In this document: positions 1 to 12,290 of the stretch, piece by piece | Position numbering within the stretch: the first letter of the stretch is position 1 | Layout: every line of letters begins with the position of its first letter | Source: Syncephalis fuscata | Lineage: Eukaryota > Zoopagomycota > Zoopagomycetes > Zoopagales > Piptocephalidaceae | Direction of reading: 5' to 3' | Assembly (NCBI GenBank): GCA_025786725.1 | Contig: JAHLTZ010000005.1 | Span: 124,001 to 188,000, forward strand | DNA length: 64,000 nt | Translations under genes and position numbers: made by a program | The notes under the pieces: generated by a model | Databases searched by the model: none | What the model was told of the DNA's origin: nothing | Seen by the model: only the letters and a program-made list of their open reading frames with translations

Positions 1-1050
1 CGCAATTATTAACTATACAACTGAATAAAATATACAGACATCGAACTTACATTATACATAAGCGCCAGTTCACCAAAACTATCACCTGGACCCACATCCA
101 CCACCTTGTTATCATTAACAAAGATATCAAATGTGCCGCTATCAACTACGTAAAAATTATCGCCTTCTTCGCCCTGTTTGATTACTACTTCACCGACAGA
201 TACCTTTTTTTCAAACATAGCATCCACCTAAATAATTACTATTAATAATGCATAGCTACTAAAACATAATAGGCATAACTGACCACAGGACGTCGCTGTT
301 CAACCTCTAGATTACGAAATAGTAAATTTGAGCCAATGGCCGTCATAATACGATGTCTAGCTTCATCGCTCTTTGGAATAACAATGGTCGGTCCGTCGTC
401 ATCTTTATCGGTCATCGATAATGATTCGGCACTAACTGATCCACGTCGATTGAACTTGAATGCCACATCATCTGATCCATGAGCAGCTTGGAAGCGTTGA
501 GTAAAGCTCTTTTTTCCTAGTCCTGTAGGTTGCTGGAGTACAGTAGTAGTATACCTATTTAAATAAATAAAAAGTCAAATTATTTAATTAGTTAATATAC
601 ATCAACCACATTGTACACTCTCTGTCTTACGCAAATGGATCTTTTAATTGGTTTCAATTCGTTAATAAACATTTGACTGTTAATCATCTATTAATTATAA
701 AACATTGCTATAATAATTACCTGGATCCGACGATAAACGACGAGGTAAACCAACACGTTGAGTATTATTCGCCTGTTCCACTACTTTATTAATTACACTT
801 TTTTATTAGCTACCATCTTCCACTTGCCTCTGCTAATGTGGCCGCCCTTTCTTTAAGCTGTTCCAAAAGAAATGGAATAGGTTCATTGGGCTGTTGCAAC
901 AATAAAGTTACCAACAATTCCTATTATAATTGTATGAATTAATTGTATAACTGCATTCCTAATTATCACTACCTTAAATAGTACATCCAATTGATGCTTT
1001 TCAATATATTGCCTAGACGGCGACTCTTTTTCTCTAATACGCGATTGCAT
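1..1050 (-). CDS. cAMP-dependent protein kinase regulatory subunit (PKA-R), 3' part beyond the window
   Basis: Binds and inhibits PKA catalytic subunits until cAMP is bound. The ATG is at 1048-1050. The first two exons give an RIIa-type dimerisation/docking region ([14 protein letters not shown], then [17 protein letters not shown]). The exon near 480-242 contains the pseudosubstrate inhibitor site RRGSVSAES; its serine makes it a potentially phosphorylatable, type II-like inhibitor segment. The linker [20 protein letters not shown] leads into the first cyclic-nucleotide domain (VDAMFEKKV, then [13 protein letters not shown]), whose phosphate-binding cassette begins [12 protein letters not shown]. 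An intron donor (gtaagt) at 45-50 interrupts the cassette, and the rest of domain A and all of domain B lie left of position 1. At least four introns are implied, one of only about 40 nt (inferred from frame). Family assignment is firm; exact intron borders are inferred. Confidence 0.9.
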
Positions 1051-1478
1051 CTTGCTGCTTGTTTTGAAATTGCTTTAATTATAGTAGGAATGTAAAGGAA
1101 AGGATGAGCAAGCGAACAACTAGCAATGTGAAGTTGTTGAAAGCCCGTCTGAGAGCGTTTACACAGTAGACTCCGCCGTTCGACGTGTTCGAAAGACGTT
1201 TAAACGTGAGAACTCGGCGGTTCTATTCACTAGACATGAATAGTAAAGTGGCCACACTTCATTGACAATAGCCATGGCCATATGACTCAATCAATTAATA
1301 GCACTCAAATAAAGGTATTTTCAATGTTCAACTATATACAACTACTACATACAAACATAACTAACTAACTAACTATCTATCTATCTATCTATCCATCAAC
1401 ATAATAATATACACGTCATCTCTATATCATAGCAAAAGTCAGTGTTGGTGTCAACATTGAATATTCATTGTAAAACAT
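1051..1478. other. Intergenic spacer between PKA-R and ACP
   Basis: No coding signal seen. Contains the likely PKA-R promoter side (1051-1250), a short ACTA/ATCT tandem stretch around 1355-1392, and the 3' flank of the acyl carrier protein gene. Confidence 0.5.
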
Positions 1479-1998
1479 TTAAGAAGCATCATCGCGCTTG
1501 GCAACATATTCAATGGCTTGTCCCACTGTCTTGATGTTGTCGGCATCTTCGTCAGGAATTTCAATACTGAATTCGTTTTCGATATGCATCACCACTTCTA
1601 CCGTGTCCAAACTATCTAGCTTGAGATCTTCGGTAAATGAAGCCGACTTATTAACCTATCAATATTATCACGTCATTAACGACGCGTTACAATACTTGTT
1701 AGTTGACATTCCAACAAACACACACTCTATAACAATCGTCTATTCTCTCTCTCTCTATTTTTCTTGTTATCTATGATAGATATCTAGATTCACTACTTAC
1801 TGCATCGGGGTTAATGCCTTCAAACGCCTTAATAATATTGAAAACGCGATCGGTAATCTCCTCGCTGCTCAAACCCGTTGTTGCGGCATACCAACGCGCC
1901 GCCATTGCAGGAAGAATACGCGGGGCCAGTGGATTCGCTTGACGCTGCACTGAGCGCAGAAGAGCATGGCCTGCTGGTCGGAGACTACTAAAGTTCAT
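1479..1998 (-). CDS. ACP1: Mitochondrial acyl carrier protein (NDUFAB1/Acp1 type)
   Basis: Carries the growing acyl chain in mitochondrial fatty-acid synthesis (source of octanoyl-ACP for lipoate) and is also a subunit of complex I or of the LYR-dependent Fe-S machinery. Exon 1 (1801-1998) gives an Arg/Ala-rich mitochondrial presequence ([20 protein letters not shown]) and the start of the ACP fold ([17 protein letters not shown]). Exon 2 (1479-1655) has the phosphopantetheine attachment motif [19 protein letters not shown], in which the Ser of DSL is the modified residue, and the C-terminal helices ([14 protein letters not shown]). One intron, 1656-1800, gtaagt..tag, joins the exons in frame to give about 124 residues, the usual length. 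The lipoyl synthase that uses its product lies at 20.9-22.5 kb. Confidence 0.95.
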
Positions 1999-2202
1999 GC
2001 TGGAATGTGAAGGACGTCAGCAACAAAGATCAAACAAATAGAAAAAGGAGAGGTGGAACCAATAAATGAGTGTGTAGCAAAAGGAAGAAAACACTTTTTC
2101 CTTCTGTTTCTCTAGTATTACCGGGAAAAAGCTACCTTTAGACCACAGTCGCTACCTTTTAGCAAACACATTGACATAGTAATAACTGTATCGTATATTC
2201 CT

Positions 2203-2436
2203 ATGGAGCCTCGATGTCCAGTCTGTCAAGCGCCACTAATAGCTGCGCTTATTCATTTTGAAGAACGCTTTACCATGTGTAGCAATACAGAGGTACGATA
2301 GATACTAATAGCAATAGTATTATAATTATTTAACATTTCCTATTAGTGTCCATTTCCATTTAAAGAGGACGATATTAATCTTTTTATTGCATCAACAAAG
2401 AGTAGTACGCCAAAATCAAAAGGAAAACGCAAATAG
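2203..2436 (+). CDS. 59-residue CPxC zinc-finger protein, two exons
   Basis: Too short for routine ORF calling, but well formed. Exon 1 (2203-2292) and exon 2 (2347-2436) are each 90 nt; the intron 2293-2346 runs gtacg..ttag and both sides are in phase 0. The protein begins MEPRCPVCQAPL, continues with a hydrophobic-aromatic strand (IHFEERFTMCSNTEC) and ends in a basic tail (KSKGKRK). The four cysteines (CPVC, then C-x4-C followed by PFPF) form a compact treble-clef or zinc-ribbon pattern. From memory of the family it resembles the small N-terminal zinc module of USPL1-type proteins (CPxC, aromatic strand, C-x4-C-x-[YF]P). That similarity is an inference, and no function is assigned. Confidence 0.6.
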
Positions 2437-2537
2437 TAATAAGAATAGTAGTAACAGTAATCAATGCACGTATACATAAATGATGTAGATAGAAAGTAAA
2501 AAGTACAGCTATTATGTGATTAACACAGATTATTGAT

Positions 2538-5034
2538 CTAACTAGCCGCATTATCTAAATAACGTGCTAATTCCTATAGTAGATGAATAGTTAATTAATT
2601 AATTAATTATTATATAGTATTATTAATGCTACAACTATACTTGTACTTACCTCCTCTAAAATACCAACACTACTATTGGTTCGTTCAAATAATTGTTTAT
2701 AATTACGTAACGTGGCTTGAATAACTTGATCTCGATTACGATTGCCATCGCAAATTAGCTTTAAATCTTGTTCCATCTAATAGATATGATACAAATAATC
2801 GTTATTTACCAATAAACGCTATTAAATGACAATTACAATACCTGTCGACGTAGTAATGGTTTAGTTAAAGAGTGTTCGAGGTCAATACGGTCATAGCCGC
2901 GTACAAGTCCAATGCCTAATGTCGATGGATAAAAAAACCCATTTTGTTTAAATACATATTCTCTATCTATAACCTTCTTGATATGTTCGTGAATAGTCGC
3001 ATCAGTACCTAGTAATTAATAATAATAATAATTAATAAATAATATAGTGTCAATATACTCGGCTTACCAATACCATTGGCATCCATCATTGCAATAAGAT
3101 CAGCTTCACGTAGCAGAGCAGGTGCACTAGTTCTGCCTTCTGTCATCATTATTTCATTAGGCATAAATGTTTCGCCTTGCTCGAAATTTGGTATTAAACG
3201 CGTATTCCATTTCTCGTATGGATAAACATCGAGATAATTCTTTGCATCAACTATTAATCCTAAATAGCAATATTATATTAATATTAATATAACTAAAACT
3301 ACTAACTGTATTTACCTTTGGTCCAAAAGACTTCTCCAGTAATATCAACTTCTACTCGTGTTTCTCGTCCCCGTGCATCTTCCGAACAACAGGCTAGAAA
3401 TCGACGTGTAACAAATTCAAATACACTCTTTTCATGCTGTGTTAAATCAGCTGCATTTCCCGTTGGATGAATTGGTGGATGAGCTCGGTCATCGTCTTTT
3501 CCTTGACGGGGTGCTTTGAATCCACCATTGATTAAACTAAATAAGTTGTATTAACATTGTTTAATTCTATATATTGTATTAAACACCATGTTGTTACTTA
3601 CCGCTGAGCATAAGATCCCCATGATGGATCATTAACCTGTCGTTCAATCATGGTTGTAAATGGAAATGATGGATCAAATTTATTTGTTTCTGTACGTGGA
3701 TAACTAATAAGACCACGGATATATAGTGATTCAGCTGCCTAACACTATAGCATTTATAAAATGTCAAGTATAATATAACTTTACACTTACTGTCATCGCC
3801 TGACTTGATGACATATTTAGGAACCGTGAGGCATTTTTCTGTAATTCTACTGTGGTAAGTGGTAATGGCTTCCTATTTTCAGGTTTATATTATAATGATG
3901 GCAGTTTATACAATTGTATTTACCATTTAGAAGTTGCTCGTGATCGTACAGATAGCACGGTGGCAGTGGGCTCTTCCACACATGCTTCATACAATACCAT
4001 ACAAGAAAGTCGATCAAATAGATGGACACGGCGCCATAGAAAGCTAACCTGGGCATCTTCACGTTCCAGACGTACTTCAATCTTCCAAAACGTCTGTGGC
4101 ACAAAGTTTTCCACTTTTAAAAAACGATCTACTACAAATCCTAACGTAGGGAATTGACACCCACCTAGTCATCAATTAATAATATTAACAAATAGTTTAC
4201 TACTACTAGTTATTGACTACTGACCATAGCTAATAACGCGTTTACCAAGAAGTGGGAAGCGTCGTTGCAGTCTCATGGTTTGAAAGCGTGTAAATATGGC
4301 ACCAAGTCGTAGATCTATTTCACGGCGTGTATCCACTGCATTGACTAGTCGCATGTCTAATTCAGTAGGTGATTGGCAGGCTCGATTAATATCCCTATAA
4401 TCGCTCGATATTAATACAAATAACGTCCTTTGATAAAATAATGGTTATAAATACTGACCGAGCATTAACGACTGAGAATCGTGGTCGGCGTAGTATTAAT
4501 CGTGGGTTGGCCTGAAGACATGCTTGAGCAATCTCATAGGCAATGTTTTCGCCCTCTCGGTCACAATCGGTCCATAAATACAACTGTTGGGCACGTCGTG
4601 CTTTGTCAAGTAAATTCTTATGAACATCTTTCATATTCTATCATGGCTAGTATAAGTATATGTTATGTATCCTTTATTTCCATCTAATGGATATGACTGT
4701 TACTTACTTTTGAAATAGTACGCTGAATAGGTACTTCGAATAATATACTGGGTGGCCAGTTGGACCATTGGCGATACTCGGACGAGAAGTCATCTTCGGT
4801 AAGATGTCCAAGCACTGAAGTCATCACCATACTACAGACCTGAGTTCCTATACGATAGGTAAAATGAAAGTTTTTATTATACTTGGCACAGCTTTGTTCC
4901 TAATTGTAGACTTTAGTTACAGGTATGAATCTGCGCAACTGTAGCTATATTACCATTCTCATTTCACCTTGCGACAGAATCTGTGCAATTGACCTGGCCA
5001 TAGTTGGCTTTTCGGCCACATGAAGAATATGCAT
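2538..5034 (-). CDS. TOP3: DNA topoisomerase III (type IA)
   Basis: Relaxes and decatenates DNA; in eukaryotes it works with a RecQ helicase and Rmi1 to dissolve double Holliday junctions. The start at 5032-5034 gives a TOPRIM domain opening HILHVAEKPTMARSIAQIL, with the acidic metal site WTDCDREGENIAYEI further on. The segment around 4200-4120 reads GKRVISYGQ then GGCQFPTLGFVVDRF, and the active-site tyrosine lies in RGLISYPRTETNKF near 3760-3700. Later exons carry GRTSAPALL and GIGTDATIHEHI, typical of domains I and III. The last exon ends LARYLDNAAS with the stop at 2538-2540. At least eight short introns interrupt it. The joined protein is roughly 650 residues (estimate). It has no C-terminal zinc fingers, as in yeast Top3 and unlike metazoan TOP3A. 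Confidence 0.93.
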
Positions 5035-5308
5035 GACGGACAAAGATGAAAACGCGTTTGTTACAGAAAAATAACAAGACGCGTCTGAATCAAATGTTAG
5101 TGCAACATTAAAGACACGTAAGTGTGGTAGCAAATCACCACTTTAACATTTCACAAATGGCTAAAATTTTTATTAATGAACAGTAATAATAAAATACTTT
5201 TATTCTTTCTAATTTATACATTTAAACAGCTATTGAATGATCATTAATAAATGGCTATTTAACACTATGAATTAAAGCATAAAATTATTCATATAGAAAT
5301 AATATGGT

Positions 5309-6944
5309 TTACTGTCTCAATATCAACGAAATCGTCACACCTATGGCTGCACCCCATTGAACACCTAATAGAAAAACAGCCATAAAAGTGGTCATCCAAA
5401 TATACCAGGCTATTCTATCACTGGACCAAAGTACTTGTACTTGATTCAATTGTCGTAGAAGACCACGGCAAGCCAGTAAGATAACTGCAGCCAGTACTGT
5501 TCGCGGCAGTGAATAGAATACTGGAGCCAGCCATAGTAGTGTTAGTATTACCATACCACCACTAAGAAGGCCGGTGACCTGTGTTTTGCCACCCGTGGAT
5601 GCCACAACAGCTGAACGAGTCAATGAGCCACAGCTTAAATAGCAGGAGAAGAAAGCACCACCTATACTTGATAGGCCAATGGCTACTAATTCCTGGCTTT
5701 CGTCAATGCTGTATATAAACTCATTAGCAAATGTTTTTGCAATAGACAAGGATATAACTGAGCCAATACAGGCAATCATAATGGCCGGCCACAATAATCC
5801 CCGTATGGCCAGTAAATTAGTAATGCCAATGGGTGATGCTAGAGGTGGTAGTCCAGTTGGTACAGATCCAACAACAGCAATATTATAGCGTGATTTCCAA
5901 TCCAGCATTGATGAAAGCATAATAGCGCCACTAATTGCTATTAACACATCAGGGATAGGTATACGTGTTAATGCTTGGCGCACTCGACGCAATTGTCCCG
6001 TCACTTCTCCAGAAAGCAGCCCAGTTACTTCAGTTGCTTGTCTACCAATGCTATTAGACACATTTGACTGTAATCGTTGCTTGCGATACTGTTCTAATCG
6101 ACCAAGTAACAACATAATAGCCAGTGTTGTGCATCCAATCACTGTAGTCGGTAGATGAATATTCCACCAATGAAAAATGACATATCGCCACGTATAAAGC
6201 AGTTCACCAATAACTCTGGGTTCCTTGGGGATACTGAGTCCAAATAGATTTGATAGCTGTGATGTACAGATGTGGAATGCTGAAGCGGTAGTAAATGCTG
6301 AGATAAATGCGTTAGGCATTAATGTATCAGAGAAACGGCCAATACGTAGCATGCCCATAATACACTGTGCCACGCCTACAAGAAACGATAGCGTTAAAGC
6401 GACGCTAACATACTCAGTGTTTTAAAAGCATCTAGGTCGACAAGCAATGCTACATCGTTTACTGCTTTGTGTGCACCATTTAGATATTGATTGACTGCTT
6501 GACCTAATAGTAAAGATGTTCTAAAGTGCCAAATTGAGTTATTATTGTAAATTGAATATTATCAACTTACAGGGCAAATGTACCAGTATTCATGTGTCGG
6601 CTCGTTCCTAAACATGCATAGATGCCCACTGGTATGGTCGATGCGTATAAACCGTAAACAGGTGGCAGTCCTAATACAATATATATATATATAAATATAT
6701 TATACCAATAGTTCAGTATTTAAACTAATAAATGTTTAATTGACTTACCGGCCAGCATGGCATAGGCCATACTTTGCGGAATAACAATGGTAGCTAGAGC
6801 TATTACAACAGTTAATACTATGTCTATTAGGTTCTACTAGTATTTACTTAGGCCGGCAATAACATCAGATACACCACATCGTTTCCAGTTATATGTAGGT
6901 AGCCATTTTAATATAGGTATGGCTCTATATAAACGTTGTGACAT
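5309..6944 (-). CDS. SulP-family anion (sulfate) transporter lacking a STAS domain
   Basis: Predicted membrane anion transporter. The start at 6942-6944 gives MSQRLYRAIPILKWLPTYNW followed by the SulP signature region: DVIAGLTLATIVIPQSMAYA, then LAGLPPVYGLYAS and GTSRHMNTGTFAL. The C-terminal half has many hydrophobic helices, with the core motif SIGGAFFSCYLSCGSLTRSA and a late helix MAVFLLGVQWGAAIGVTISL. The protein stops two residues after that (ILRQ, stop 5309-5311), just where other family members enter the roughly 120-residue cytoplasmic STAS domain. The 275 bp to the TOP3 start hold no STAS-like coding sequence. Four or more short introns. One base is missing from an A run near 6410, shifting the frame; this is probably a consensus error. 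Substrate is not predicted beyond the family. Confidence 0.85.
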
Positions 6945-7317
6945 TGGACCCACTTTACAAACAGCGCCAGTATTATATAAACGCTGCGAGAAGAGGAAAA
7001 CAAGCTGTAATGAATATACTACTACTATGAAAATACAGTAACAGCTATAAACATATAAATGTGTGTGGAAATTGAATAAAAATGACTCCGGTATTTTTTT
7101 ATTGGTTGTAAAGTCAATTATTTATAGCTGTTTCTGCACGAGTGGAAAATGGTATCTGGAATGTGTACAGTTACAATGATTTATTGTGGAAAAATCAGCT
7201 AATTGCTATTACCAAATATGGTAATAGCGAAGTTAATATTCAATTGGAGGTATGATCCGTTTATCGAAAAATGATTGTCGCTTTTGTTATTTTCCCATAG
7301 TATTTCGAGTTTTAACC

Positions 7318-8819
7318 ATGAATGCTGAACAAGATGACGAAATGACTGCATTAAAAGTACGTTTTTTGGTATGAATAATGAGGCCTTGGTGATTAACGTC
7401 ATATTTACGACAACTAGGCCATTTATGGCGACGAATTTGAATATGCACGGAATGCGGCGGGAGAATATTCTGGCAAGTTAACAATTAACGTTAATGTGCC
7501 ATCCGATGCATCCGTGCTGGTTGCTGGCTCAATACAGCATGATAGTAGCAATGGTGTTCATAATGAAGATGCAGTAATACGTCGTATATCTTCATTGCCG
7601 CCAATTACACTGTTTTTTACACTGTCCGCTAATTATCCTAAACATACGCCGCCACATTTGACCATTGCTTGTATATGGCTTAGTGTGGAACAGCGTAATG
7701 AACTGGAGAAGCAAATGGTTAAAATATGGGAGCTAGAGCCGGATGTAGTAAGTGTAATGATAGTATGGTTATTGCTTTATATTTATTGGCCAATGTGATA
7801 GATTTTATTTCAATGTGCCGATTTGTTGCAGCAGGATATTATAAGTACAATTAATATTTCATTTCCACTTATATTAGCAGATGGTAAGTAGCAAATATCT
7901 AGTTTGAATAGTTAATCATTGATGTAATTATTAATGTATAATATTAGAGGTGGTACCGATGGTTATTAAAAATGATCAGGCAAAAGAGCAACAGCATTTT
8001 GACGAAACACGCCACTATTGCTCAATCTGTCTGGAGGGTAAACTGGGCCAAGCATGCCATTCATTACCTTGTGGCCATGTATTTTGCCGGGCTTGTCTAG
8101 TAGACTTCTTTACTTTATTGATCAAAGAAGGCAATGTAATGGCTGTGCAATGTCCAGATACGGCTTGTATTAAAAGTCGTAGCAAATTATCGCCCAGCGA
8201 TATTGAAACACTGGTTGGCCCAGTTTTATATCAGCGCTATCAAGATTTAATAGAAAAAAATGCGCTTGAAACAGATTCATCAATCACTTGGTGTCCACGT
8301 CGTACATGCCAGGGACCAGCACGTAAAGATACAGATTATGAAAAGCTGGCCATTTGCCGAAAATGCCAGTTTGCATTTTGCTTCTACTGTCGGCATTCGT
8401 GGCATGGCGTTGGCCAATTTTGCGCCATTGATAACCAACAGCGTATTGTAGAAGAATACGAGCAGGCCAATGTCGAAACAAAGCGACGTATGGAGCTTCA
8501 ATATGGTACTTCTACACTTCAACGCATTATTTCAGATGTTGAACGGCAGAGAGAAACAAAGCAATGGATTGAAAATAACACCACTGTCTGTCCAACGTGC
8601 CTTTTGAATATTGAAAAAGCATTTGGATGTAATCATATGCAGTGTTCGATGTGTGGTACGCATTTTTGCTATCTTTGCGGCTCATGTTTGACAGCCAACA
8701 GCGCATTATATCACTTCAATACACCAGGCAATAGATGCTTTCAACGATTGTTTGAAAATTTAGGAGCAGATGCTGATCAGCTTGCCTTTGAGATGGCCGC
8801 AGCCATGGATGATCGTTAA
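7318..8819 (+). CDS. ITT1: RWD-RBR E3 ubiquitin ligase (RNF14/Itt1 type)
   Basis: Ring-between-ring ligase that takes ubiquitin from an E2 onto a catalytic cysteine. Exons: 7318-7356, 7419-7747, 7802-7883 and 7948-8819, all joined by GT..AG introns in frame. The N terminus is an RWD domain (EMTALKAIYGDEFEY, LPPITLFFTLSANYP, then a long helix). RING1 starts CSICLEGKLGQACHSLPCGH. The IBR region has CPRRTCQGPARK and CRKCQFAFCFYC. RING2 is CPTCLLNIEKAFGCNHMQC, and its GC-NHM cysteine is the expected catalytic residue. RWD plus RBR is the architecture of mammalian RNF14 and yeast Itt1, which act in translation quality control and termination. Its 5' end faces the SulP gene (divergent pair, about 370 bp apart). 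Confidence 0.92.
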
Positions 8820-9717
8820 AACAATGATGTCTATTATTGGCAGTAAATATTGATCAGCCAATCTATAGAATACATAATACTAAAATGTGAAAATAAAATA
8901 TACAATTATACACGCATTGATAAATAATACTGTTAATATTCTAACACTGTGGTTATATTGCTATGCTAGTGAAACTAAGCGCTATATCATATGTGAATGG
9001 ACGCATGAATAATATATGTATTGGATAGCAACACTAATTGCTAACAATAAACAACTATTATAGGGATATAGCCAGTAAATATTTATTAATTGTTGACATA
9101 CGATTGAAGGTATAAGCCAATAACTTTTTGTTAATAATTAGATGAATAAAGCATTCAGGTTTTATTATTAACTATATTTACTATATAATAATGTTATTTT
9201 ATTTAGTATCAATAGAAATTATATAGATTCTAGTTCTATCTTATCTCTATTTAGTTTCATACAAGTTATTTGGCTTATTATATGTAAACTGTAGTAATTA
9301 ATGACTAATAAGGAATAATTTATCATTAAAATAATATTAATTAATTAACACATTGTATTCTGGGAGTTAAGGTAAGCGTTAATATGCATCATAATTAATG
9401 TTATAGAATAACGCTAGAATAAGGTGTTGCTTAGTCATCTAAGTTATGGTTTCTAAAACTAGAAATGGAACAGTATTTCGAATAAAAACGGCAACAAACA
9501 TGCAAATAAACAGCCTATTGTTATTATTTTGAATATTATATTGCCAGTAATGCTGTGACGTTTCTAAATCAAAATAAAAATTAAAAGGGAGTTATTATGT
9601 CTAATCATAGTAATCAACAATTGTCTTAGAAACATAGCAAGCTAGTTGATATTAATTATTCTCCAGTCCTACAATTACAAATATATTATAAACGTGTACA
9701 TTCTTTTGAATAATCAA
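8820..9717. other. AT-rich spacer between the RBR ligase and the GPCR-RGS gene
   Basis: No gene recognised. A stretch at about 9400-9460 (gctagaataaggtg..ctaagttatggtttctaaaa) is a diverged copy of sequence at about 19045-19105, so part of this spacer is repeated in the window. An upstream in-frame ATG at 9646 would add a 24-residue AT-rich extension to the next gene; the ATG at 9718 looks more natural. Confidence 0.45.
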
Positions 9718-11769
9718 ATGTCGACTCCCTCCAAACTCAATTCTGCTTTTGATATTCCAGTTCTTTTCTATACCATTACTGGGGCCCTTGATTTTATTTA
9801 TGTTGTAGATTTAGCTATTTTTCTTTATCTTGCCCGTAAAGAACAGGCACTACAGTATCGTGGTAGATTTCTAGCATGTGTTCATGTTGCCAGCTCAATT
9901 ATTCTTTCAACGGTTACCTTTCTCACCATACCGATTAGAACACTATTTCCATGCAGTGCCCAATATTGGATGACGTCATTGGGAGTCACACTTTGGATTA
10001 CGAGTTTGGGACTCAAGTTCTGGCGACTAATTTATTTATACGAATTAAATCGTAATCGCGTTAATACAACGTATAAAAGACAGAGAGAAGTTCAGCGAAG
10101 TTCATCGCAAAACCATGCCGAGCAAATATCGCAGCTATCGACTAATACCAACTTTGGTTTGCGCAATCCCACTACTACGCATGAAACACACGATCCAAAT
10201 GAACGGTCAGCGTCGTCTCTGCCAAATACATTAAATACAAACGATACTGAGAACACCAATGATGCATCAGACAGTTCTCTGGAACGTTTGTTATCTTTTC
10301 AAGCTAGGCCAAGGAAAAATACACCGTTACCGGTTGCCCAAAATGAAGATATACAGTCTACAGCCTCTAGAATAGAAACAGGGGAAATGTCACAAACGTC
10401 AACTAATGCTTTTTCTGGCAATTGTTGCCCTAGCAGACAAAGTACCAACATTTTATCGCTTTTTCTGAAACAAACTAATAGGTATGTACGATGGCTGGTA
10501 CGTCAACTTGTTAGTATTCGAATGCTACAGCCAAAATACCAAGTCCATTTTGTTGGAGGGGTATTTTTTCTAAGTGTCGTAGTCACTACAGCACTTGCGC
10601 TTTTAAGCCCTAACCTTTCAGCAAGTCCAGGAATATCATTATTGGAATGCAACGCGTCATGGCCGCTTATTCTACCTAATATTGCCGTAACTGTATTTTT
10701 TGTAGTTATCTTTCCTATAATCGGTGTTATTATATGGAATACAACAGATGCCTATGGTATTCGAAATGAGTTTCTTATTCAAGGACTTGTAGGAGTATCT
10801 GGCATGTTTTTTTATATTCTGGTGCGTTATAGTAATGGACAAATATGGGTAAAGGCGCGACATAGCTTCCCCCCGCAACTTCTACCTGAATTTATTCGCT
10901 TTTGTAGTCATGTCATGGCCATTGCATGGCCTGTAATCTATTTACTGTATGAACGTCGTTTATTAAGAAAGGAAAGAAAAAAAGCGGCCATCAAAGTAGC
11001 TGAGTTGGTATCAAGAAGCTTAGTAGGCGAGGCTAGCGACTTCCAACTTTTTATGGAGGCATTAGATAACTCACATTTTCTAAAAGCGGTAGGTAGAGCA
11101 ATGGCCGGATATTTAAAGCTTAGATCTTAATGAATCTTCCAGTTATATCAATATTCTGTTCGTGAATTTACAAGTGAAAATCCAGCATTTCTTAAGAGAT
11201 TACGCAATTTAGAAGAACTACTGATCATTAGGTGCCCAGTCAATTCCACATCGTATTACAAAAATTTAATACAGCGACTGGCTATTTATGAAAGGCCTAC
11301 CGGTTCATTTCCAAGTTTATCTGCCAATGTTAATAGAGCACCGGAACATCACGTAAATGAACCACCTAATGGCATCTCACATCGTCGCTTGGGAACATTG
11401 ACTGAAGGCGTTCCAGTGGCACATATTGACGATGCTGGCACAACAAATGTTCGTTCGTCGGATGAAAGTAGCAATACTCTTGGTAATCAAATTAGGATCA
11501 GAACAACGCCTCAGCAATCTTTTGATAATATAGAAGATGCATTAAATGCCGAAGTACTAAACAAGGAGCTTGTTATGCTTTATAACGAATACATTTCTCC
11601 ACACGCACCCAACGAACTTAATCTCACAAGCGACTGTAGACATGCTTTGATGCAGGCATACGAACAAAACCAATTAACATTTGAGGCTTTTGAGCCAGCA
11701 CGTTATGAAGTTTTGCAGCTAATTTTTCTAAATACGTGGCCACGCATGCTTCGCTCGCAAATGCATTAG
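9718..11769 (+). CDS. Seven-transmembrane receptor fused to a C-terminal RGS domain
   Basis: Predicted G-protein signalling protein combining a 7TM receptor-like body with a GTPase-accelerating RGS domain. Hydrophobic segments: IPVLFYTITGALDFIYVVDL, FLACVHVASSIILSTVTF and MTSLGVTLWITSLGLKFW, then a loop of about 170 residues rich in S/T/N, then four more helices (FVGGVFFLSVVVTTALAL; LILPNIAVTVFFVVIFPIIG; FLIQGLVGVSGMFFYILV; SHVMAIAWPVIYLLYE). The RGS domain starts FQLFMEALDNSHFLKA. A 54-nt intron (11089-11142, gtaggt..ccag) must be removed to continue in frame with LYQYSVREFTSENPAFLKRL; read through, the frame stops at 11130. About 115 low-complexity residues then split the RGS fold before its final half (LYNEYISPHAPNELNLTSDC, AFEPARYEVLQLIFLNTWPR). 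Start chosen at 9718. Confidence 0.82.
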
Positions 11770-12290
11770 ACTGTTAATATCCATATTACTTTAGTACATG
11801 ATAACTAATTTTAACTTGTATTTCTTGCACATATTGCTTCTAGCTTTCGTTTCGGAGGTGACTGCAGTTGTATTATACATTAATCCTTGGTAGAATAAAA
11901 TAACTATGTGATGATATACGCTATTCATTAAAATCATAGCACATCAAAATATCTATTTGTATTAAATGGCATACAAGTACAACGTAAAAAGCATTTTGTC
12001 ATAATTTGTGGCCAGCTATTTAGTACAACTAATAGATAAAGTTAAAGAAACATTGAACCAGGCATCCATTTCATACTAAATTAGATATTTAATGTAAATA
12101 TATCGCATCTCAATAGCGTGTAATACCATTTAATTACTATTTTGAAAACGCTTAAATGCACAGTATTAGTAATTTACACATCTAGAACATCAAATACTTG
12201 ACTGATAGTTTAATGAGCTATTTGATTTTTATATTTAAAATGGTTAGTGTGGAATAGTTTGTGTTGAATATTTGTAACTAATTTATTTAT
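11770..12290. other. Convergent 3' spacer
   Basis: AT-rich sequence between the 3' ends of the GPCR-RGS gene (+) and the F-box gene (-). No coding or repeat structure recognised. Confidence 0.5.

Noticed and set aside
5035-5308. Hidden STAS exon downstream of the SulP gene
   Set aside because: All three minus-strand frames are short and stop-rich with no STAS-like pattern.
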